A stretch of DNA of 64,000 nucleotides. It comes from Holothuria scabra. Its lineage: Eukaryota; Echinodermata; Holothuroidea; Aspidochirotida; Holothuriidae. The stretch's first letter is position 1; each line of letters opens with the position of its first letter. The position numbers were made by a program, and so were the translations under genes. The DNA lies in the NCBI GenBank assembly GCA_037179385.1, contig CM074196.1, forward strand, positions 29,657,986 through 29,721,985, written 5' to 3'. The notes under the pieces were generated by a model that had not been told where the DNA came from, did no database searches, and saw nothing but the letters and a program-made list of their open reading frames with translations. Shown piece after piece: positions 57,072 through 64,000 of this stretch.

Positions 57072-58626
57072 AGTGATTTGGACCTTGCCTTGCCATATTT
57101 CAAAAATATTTCAATTTTGTTGCAAAATATGGGAATATACTTGAGCAAGTCCAAGCTTTCAAATAAAATCAAAGCAGATGGCCACCTTGGTGCACTTTTT
57201 CTCACACATAGGGTAACGACAATGTACCGTGCAGTATGCTCTGTCCATGTATATGAAGTCCATGCAAGGAACACACAAAATTTGTATTTTTATTTCATCT
57301 ATTAATTTCATCTATTCAAATATAAACAGAAATACAAAAACAGACAGGACACTAGAAAAACGCCGAGTTGTGACTGACTGGTTAGGTACAACTGGTTCTT
57401 CAAAAAATGTTCCCCTGCTATGGTAACCTGTGTGGGCTAGCAGCTGCACAGACAAACATTGGCCCACTGACTATCTATAGGTAATGTGTAAGATTGAGGG
57501 ACACAGCACAAATCCATTCATTCATTTAATTTATATCCAGTATAAATATAAAATTCATAAAAAGGACATAAAAAAGTGAGTTTTATTAAAATGTTAGTAT
57601 ACAAAAATAAAAATATAGACAAATATATACAAAATGTAAGCAAGTGCAGCTGTCTACAATAAATTATTCAGATTACCATTTTGTTAATAAAGAGCAGCAC
57701 AATAAATGAAGCTATTTTTACATACATTAGTTCTAAATTTAGGTGTTATTGCTTTGTTTCTCAGGTTATACCTAGTTGTTTCTCAAATTAAAGAGTTGAG
57801 CTCAGTATGCCAAGAATGTCTGTCATTTCTATGTATGCAATTGACACTTCTAATGATCTCATTTTTAGCAGAATTATTTAAATCACTGCCGATAAATTAA
57901 ATCGGCAGTGAATGCAACAACAAAATGCACATGTAGTGTATATAAGAGTAATAACTAGAGGATAAGGTCTGATTCATGGACTGTACAAAATTTTGGAAAA
58001 TTTGAAAGTAAGCATAAGGTACAAAATGGTCTAGTAGTCTCTTGCCTTCAGTTGTTAATTGTAAGAGAAAACACAAGCAATGATGAAATGGCCTGTCAGC
58101 CGAGACAGTGCAAATTTCTCCACAACTTTGGCTTGCATAGCTGGCAAATCCCCATTTGGACCCTGGCCTTGGGTTAATAAATACTTTTAGTACTGTATTC
58201 TGCCAGTGATTGTGTGAATCAACAGTCACACCATTTGTTTTCACGGCAGCTTGTTAACATGCAGATAAGCTCCACCTTTATCTGCGATCCCTCTACACTT
58301 AAGTTCTACGAAATTATTGGTGTTTACCAACACTGAAGTTATTCGTTAACTAGTTACAAATATTTTGTGAGTAACTGTTTTCAAAATTTGCTGATTTGGT
58401 CCCAGCACTTGTATGGTCATTAAGGAGTCACTGTTGGTTTGGTTAATAGAAGAGTCAAAGGTCTAATGCAGTTTTGATATGTAACAGCTGGGGTAGCCTA
58501 CTTATTCTGAGCATTGTGGTGAAATTTGCATTGAAATTCAGTGTTGTTCTTAAGAGATGATCATGTAAATTGGTCACATTTACAACAAAAAGTGAACTTG
58601 AAGCAAACCCAGATGACATCATATCC
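57072..58626. other. 1.5 kb non-coding stretch, no exon seen
   Basis: Lies between the WIP exon at 55851 and the candidate exon at 59314. No repeat or exon recognised. Confidence 0.45.
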
Positions 58627-58809
58627 TTAAAGAGCTCTTTGACTGAGCTCTTTGATTGACAGCTAATTCAAACAATGCCGAGTGCCAAAGCTTATATTAC
58701 ACAGCATGAACGGTACTGAGAGTGTTTTGATTATACACATTGAGTTTTTCTACACTCACCCTGAAGCAATAAACTGAGATTGTGTCTGGATGAGGATGTA
58801 TTTCAAACA
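58627..58809 (-). repeat. TM1 MITE copy I, truncated
   Basis: Starts TTAAAGAGCTCTTTGACTGA (terminal CTCACCCC segment absent), continues through GCTAATTCAAACAATGCCGA and CACCCTGAAGCAATAAACTG, and stops after GATGAGGATGTATTTCAAAC. Confidence 0.75.
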
Positions 58810-58881
58810 CAACAGACTGAAAAACAAACAAAAAAACAAAGCATTCCTTGTCAATGTGAGGAAGTGATATAACTTCAGACT

Positions 58882-59030
58882 CACTTTGGATCACAAATCT
58901 TGTAACTTCATTCACTTATATCTTGAGAAATACATGACTGATTTGAATGGGAGTTTCACCAAATAGTAAAGATTTAGCTCCTTTTTCACATATGAAAATG
59001 GAACTTTTACTTAAAATTACCCTTTTAAAT
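58882..59030. repeat. dispersed repeat, pairs with 12363-12512
   Basis: Begins CACTTTGGATCACAAATCTT, contains TGATTTGAATGG and ends CCCTTTTAAA. Diverged from the first copy. Confidence 0.6.
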
Positions 59031-59313
59031 GATAGCTTAACTTGGTGACATCTAAATGTTTTGCTACACAATTGATGGTAATTCCAATAGTGATGGCACT
59101 GTGTATGTATTTCACTTTCTCTGTCCAGATTGAAATGTTTGTTGTAGCTATCACCATTCAGCAGCCAAAGTATTTTGTTGATGGCCTCAATTTGTAAAAG
59201 TAGTCCTTAAAGAGTGTTTTGATTTCATATAAATATGAGGGATAAATTTGAACATTTACTTTGTTCAAGACAAGTTACGAATTTTTGTAGTATTCCATCA
59301 TCGATCTTTCTAG

Positions 59314-59589
59314 ATGTTGTCTGTAGAAACTCTTCAGGTCTACCTGATCTGGAGGACCCCAAAGGTGATATAGATGAGATGTATGATCCCTCAAATAACA
59401 ACCATGCAACAGCCTCTGGTGGACGCCAAACCAAGCGTGGTTCCCTTAAAGGAATTTCACGCAGCCCTTCTAACAGTGGAGCCAGTGTTACCCCAAGCAA
59501 GAGCTTTGCTGGCACTCGTGATAAAATCTCACCTTCTCTTCTCAACCGCTTTGAAGTTCCCAAGGAATGTCTCTATGATAGCACAAGTG
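59314..59589 (+). CDS. candidate exon: alternative WIP 3' extension or another gene
   Basis: After acceptor ATCATCGATCTTTCTAG, an open phase-1 exon of 276 nt runs to donor GTATGT (59590). Joined to 55958 it reads HRQN then VVCRNSSGLPDLEDPKGDID, then a polar S/T/G/K-rich stretch (RQTKRGSLKGISRSPSNSG), and ends near SLLNRFEVPKECLYDSTS. Codon composition and both splice sites look genuine, but I recognise no domain and WIP relatives do not usually carry such an extension. The matching phase is a one-in-three coincidence. It may instead be an internal exon of an unrelated gene on the same strand. No following exon could be identified before 64000. Confidence 0.5.
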
Positions 59590-61396
59590 GTATGTCCTGT
59601 GCATCATGGGGCCTTTGTCTTTCACTTGCATTGAGAATATGCATGGATAGTCAGTAACGTACCTTGATTAACAAGAACTTTACTTTGATACCACCTGAAG
59701 GAAGGAGCACTTGACAACCTTATAAAATTATTAGTACAGGTGCTTTGACCATCTGGAAAATTAAAAATTTGGAAAAAATTGTTTTTTCATGTTTTTAAAA
59801 GGTGTTGCTAACTTTTGTGAGTGTTATGGAAAAACTACTTCTTTGTCTGGTAAACTGAATAATCTTACTCCATAAATCAATAATCTTACCCTGCAGTGAT
59901 GCTTTCTTTGTATTTGTACAATGTCAATGTTTCTACTACTATTAGGAAAGCTTACAAGATGGCCACTGCAAAACCATCATTTGGTTAATGAAGAGAAGTC
60001 TCTTTTTAAATGCAGACAAAAAACGAACATGACTAGAGAGATATGGTCCCATCAAACTGTTTTTTGAATTTGACCTAAAGTTTTGTTTTGGGAATTCCTG
60101 TGATTCAGACACTGTGTGTGGGTTGTATAGACTTGTGCATTGACTTCATATTGACATACTTTTGGAGGAAGGAAGAAATAGCATGCTGCTACTAACAGTA
60201 GAGTTTTCCCTGTTTGTCAGTACTTGCAATGATGTGTATGTTTCTATACAGGAGAATAGCATCCTTTTCCTCGTGACATCATATGCATAAGTTGTTAGTC
60301 TATAACTAATTGGTTAATGTTGTCTTATGGGCTGTCAGTATTATTTGTTGGGATCTTTTCCAATAGTGCTCAGTTTCTAAGGTAAAAATTATGTGGAGGG
60401 GGGAGGAGATGGGGCAGAAGGGGGGCATTACACAAAATGTGAAAACCAAAGGAGTACTGCAATTGTGTCAATCACATCAAAGGCATATTCTGGAGAAAAA
60501 TTTTCTGCTTCAGAAGGACAGCATCTCGATAGCTCATAAGCTTTCGGAAGATACAAATTTTTTAAAGTATTGCAAATTTTTCTTGGGATTTGATGTATCA
60601 TGGAAAATCTGTAACGTCATCGTGACACATTAATTTCACATTACACATAATTTATTCGTAATTATGATGTTGCTGCAGGTAATATTGAGCAATACTGTTG
60701 GTAAACCTCTGTGTATGGTGAAGGGTAATGCTAGACCTACAAGAAAAGACATTCAAACATTCCAACAGTATCAAATTTAAAGGACAAACAGAACCATCAA
60801 TTATACAGAAAAACAAAAGGAATTTGAAGCAATTTGCCCATATTTCATAACTTTTTGTGGCTTTATCACAAAACAGAGGTATTTTTTAACAAAAATAGCC
60901 AATCTTTAAAGTAAGATCTTGAATTAAGAAAATGGAATTGTGAGAGTTTGAAGGACATGGTGTGGAATATTTTTGTTTCCCCTACAAGACAGAGGTGAAA
61001 ATCCACCAGAATATGCCTTTTAAGAAGAACTTCAGTGGACAGAGATTTGCTCTCCTTGTGATTCCTTCTGACATGTCCAGTTGGGACAGCTGTACCTTCC
61101 TGGATAATGTCCAAAATATTACAGTTGCATAAGGGACCAGTTCCTGATACTTGAAATTGGGTTTTTCTGAAGGTTTTGGAACAGGGGTAGGATACCCATA
61201 TTGTCACTAATCTAAAAACTGAGGTTTGATGAGATGATGCAACTGTTTAAGAAGAGGATTTGTGTACCTTTCATGATACTCATATAGCACAACTATTACA
61301 TGTCACTGATGAGCCAAGTTAATTAATTGTGCATATTTTTTATCGGTTCAACCAACACAAGTTTCATGGGACTGAGCAGCAGATATTTTTTCTGTG
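59590..61396. other. 1.8 kb non-coding stretch, no exon seen
   Basis: No exon that continues the 59314 exon in phase 1 without an immediate stop was found; acceptor-like sites at about 60245 and beyond read into stops. Confidence 0.45.
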
Positions 61397-61691
61397 TTAA
61401 AGGGCCAAACCTCTCATCCCAAGCTACAATTTTTTTACGCTGATACCAAAATTCTCAATTGGCTCAGCTCTTTGATTGGCAACTAATTCAAACAATGCAG
61501 AATACAAAAGCTTATATCAAACAGCCTGAACGGTACCGAGAGTGTTTTGATTAGTTTTCCTATACTCACCTTGAAGCAATAAACTGAGATTGTATCTACA
61601 TGAGGATGAATTTCAGACAATTGTGGGAGGGGCTTAAGTAAGAAGGTTAGGAGCATTTGTACTGTTAGGGGTGAGGAAACTGGGCCTTTAA
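61397..61691 (-). repeat. TM1 MITE copy J, full length
   Basis: TTAA at 61397-61400 and 61688-61691. Ends AAAGGGCCAAACCTCTCATC and TTAGGGGTGAGGAAACTGGG. The interior is collinear with the family. Confidence 0.85.
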
Positions 61692-61977
61692 GCTAGCCTC
61701 ACACTAGAGGACTTTGCACACCACAGCTCAACTGGACTGTCACCGCAATTGAGACTGGCAATGGGAAGACCAGTTTTAAGTCATGCCACCTTCAATTGGC
61801 AAGAACCAACATGTTGGGTCTTCCAGACTGAAGTCTGCGTAACTAAAATCTGGTCTTGAACAATAGCAGCGGTAAAGCTAATAGCAGTCGTAAATGCACG
61901 CACAGTACACGACTGTTGGAGGACCGATAATCGAGTTGAGTTGCGGTGTGCAAAGCCGTGTAAGTGTGCTGCTAGTT
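61692..61977. mobile_element. inverted-repeat MITE sharing a TTAA with TM1 copy J
   Basis: CTAGCCTCACACTAGAGGAC then TTTGCACACC at the left mirrors GGTGTGCAAAGCCGTGTAAG then TGTGCTGCTAG at the right, an imperfect inverted repeat of about 42 bp. TTAA lies just outside both ends (61688-61691 and 61978-61981), the left one being the TM1 boundary. Confidence 0.7.
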
Positions 61978-61981
61978 TTAA

Positions 61982-63079
61982 ACCCTCTCTTTTCTTTGAG
62001 TTGAAATCATGGAATCTGAATTTTCCCTTCCATGGTGTGAGCATGATGTTCTAGAATTTTTGTCTTGGAATTCTTGGCACCCTTTTGCATGTATTTGCAT
62101 GTCCTTATTTGTGATGAACTCATCAACTGTGAGACTCACTCTCATTACCCTGGGAGAGGCCAATGGGCATTAGGAGCTTTTAGCACTTTTGTGCCTTGAC
62201 CCAACATTTCAAAGACCTTCATGCACATTTCCAATAAAAAAAAGTTGTGAAATGAAAAAAGTTGTGTCACAACTTTGACGTGCATGTGGCCTGCTGTAAG
62301 CAGGCTATTGTGTGTGCATTTCACTAGATTCTGCTTCATTCAAAAATCCAAAAATCCTACTTTGGCTACTATAAATAATACTATACGAGTCTTTCAACAA
62401 CTTCAGTGCTATGCAGTCAACGTTTCCAACTAAGTTACATGGCAAACCTACGGTATACAATAGTCTGCCAACTTTCTATCGAATCTCCTTTTCAACCACC
62501 AAAAGTGACGTCACGACAAAAATTGAAATACTGAATTATATCTCGCGTAATAGGTAATATATGTGCATCAAATGGACAGCCTGGTACACAATTGCCACCT
62601 ACAAAAGCTAATTAGGTTGTTTGCCATTCGTTGTATCAACAAAAATACGCTATTTATATTTGGTTGGTGTTCCACCTGACCATCTCATGTTTACTAACTC
62701 CTCCCTCAAATTGCAGGATTCCTATAAATGGAAACTGGATAAGGTTTGCAGACTCTGTATACTATATAGAGACCTGGTTGTAGCATGATTCTGAGAGAGC
62801 TCTATCTTTCTACAGAGTATGCTCCGCAGGCTAATGTGCATGATGCATGTTTGACCCATCACCACTAGTACTGCCCAGTTGTAAAAGGGTTTGTGTCTTA
62901 CAATCAATAGGTGAATAACAAATGTAAGGATACATGCTTGGTGAGAAGACTAGCCAATGTTATGAGGAAAATTTGTTTGAAGGTAGCATTTTTAATTTCT
63001 TTCAAGGTTTTAGATGTATCCTTCTAGAAGACCTTTTATTTGCTAGTTAAGAGAACAATAGCATCTATTGATTAGCGCT
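61982..63079. other. 1.1 kb non-coding stretch, no gene seen
   Basis: No gene recognised. The acceptor-like CTCAAATTGCAG at 62716 is followed by stops in phase 1 and by an uninformative frame in phase 0. Confidence 0.45.
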
Positions 63080-63330
63080 TATTTTTAGTGACTGTAGGCA
63101 GCCATTAGTGGGGTCCATCAGCCTTTAATCGTCTTCATTTATTGTCTACGTGAATTTTAAATCCTCATATTCAGTGAAGTTAAGAAAATCAAGATACACT
63201 TCAGTGTACAACCAGTCATGGAACAGTTCAGGAAGTAAATTGAAAAATTAAAGGTGATCAACCCCAGGAATGGCCGACTGAAATCAGACCATCAAAATCT
63301 GCCCGGATTTGTCTATATTCTCACACACCC
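63080..63330 (+). repeat. dispersed repeat, copy 2 (pairs with 39760-40012)
   Basis: ATTTTTAGTGACTGTAGGCA, GTGGGGTCCATCAGCCTTTA, CTCATATTCAGTGAA and AAAGGTGATCAACCCCAGGA occur in the same order as in copy 1. Confidence 0.7.
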
Positions 63331-64000
63331 CACTCATATGATGAACGTTAAGAGAAAAAAAAGTGTAGCCAATGAAGTTAGCAATCATTCACTTGCGCAC
63401 CTAGCAGACCATCTACTATATGTTCTGTTTTCTGAGAAGACAAGGTTGACAAGTATGTTATTATTGGAACAACAACCCAGGAGGTTGTATAACATTGTCT
63501 TAATCAAAGGTTTTATGGTCATGTGATCATATTCCTGAACTGTTATGTGTTTTCTAATTTATGGTAGTTATAATTCCCAGATTCCATGTAGTGATGGAAA
63601 ATCTGGAAAAAGCATGACAATTTAGAAAGTATTGCAAGGCTTAAAAAAAGTCTTGAAATTCAGGGAAATTGTGTGAAGTCATGGAAATTTTCAGTGACAT
63701 TTTTCCTTTTTCACTTGTTATTATGGAATTGTGTTGTCACTTGAAATGTCAAACTTTATTCTTGGTCTTCAACTCAATTTTATGTAACTTATGTAAAACG
63801 TTAAGAAGAATGCCATGGAAATTCTTTATTTGGTCCCGGGAAAGTCATGGAAAAATCATGAAAATTGATTCCCCAGAAAATGCAGAAAGTGCACCATAAC
63901 TGGGTTTGTACAATAGACCTATTTCCAAATAGCAATTACAAAGGATTGTGGGATAGAGTTTTGGTGTTTGTCATTTTTGTCAATGGCATTTTACTGTAGT
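63331..64000. other. non-coding end of window
   Basis: No gene recognised. Bases 63590-63890 repeat a TCATGGAAA/AGTCATGG word several times, possibly a decayed dispersed repeat. Confidence 0.4.

Noticed and set aside
56886..57305. 139-codon frames on both strands near 57 kb
   Set aside because: They run through a tRNA-Ser-like SINE and have no domain; a SINE explains the sequence.
62717..62800. Possible exon after CTCAAATTGCAG
   Set aside because: The phase needed to follow the 59314 exon meets a stop after two codons, and the other frames show nothing recognisable.
1..64000. CRISPR arrays, operons or prokaryotic defence systems
   Set aside because: The window is eukaryotic with introns and SINEs, and no regularly spaced direct-repeat array exists.

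Overview
This is an AT-rich metazoan genomic window dominated by non-coding DNA and transposon remnants. GT-AG introns, tRNA-derived SINEs, an L2/CR1-type LINE and many short inverted-repeat elements rule out a prokaryote. The one gene recognised with confidence is the plus-strand WASP-interacting protein (WIP/WIPF) gene between about 48.75 and 56 kb, possibly reaching 59.6 kb. The repeat content resembles marine invertebrate deuterostomes, perhaps an echinoderm; that placement is inference only.

WIP gene. Exon 48755-49027 carries the start codon and the actin-binding WH2 motif. Exon 50585-50755 has an 18-residue glycine run and a GLGGLF..GMPKLR block. Exon 53233-54018 is a long proline-rich region. 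Exon 55851-55958 encodes the WASP-binding FENRFKF motif. Every intron is phase 1. The last of these exons can end two ways: read-through gives a stop at 55964 with AATAAA at 56018, while splicing from a consensus donor fits an unrecognised phase-compatible exon at 59314-59589. The 5' leader is interrupted by an intron just before 48755, so some of the preceding 48 kb may be a long first intron.

Mobile elements. A TTAA-flanked MITE family of about 300 bp (called TM1 here) has ten copies. hAT-type elements with 8-bp target duplications occur at many sites. Two nested stacks stand out: a 1.8 kb hAT-like element inside a 4.5 kb one (14054-18594), and a three-level stack at 30461-32882 (hAT-like MITE inside an L2/CR1 LINE inside another hAT-like element). 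There are also piggyBac-like TTAA elements (34.9-35.5 kb), a TA-flanked MITE inside a TM1 copy (1331-2091), several tRNA-derived SINEs, and a 97-bp structured insert with an 11-bp target duplication (29770-29866) that looks like a retroposed small RNA.

Between these lie long stretches with no supportable gene. The short open frames there are mostly chance frames without domain signatures, and I do not list them. No CRISPR, operon or prokaryotic system is present.
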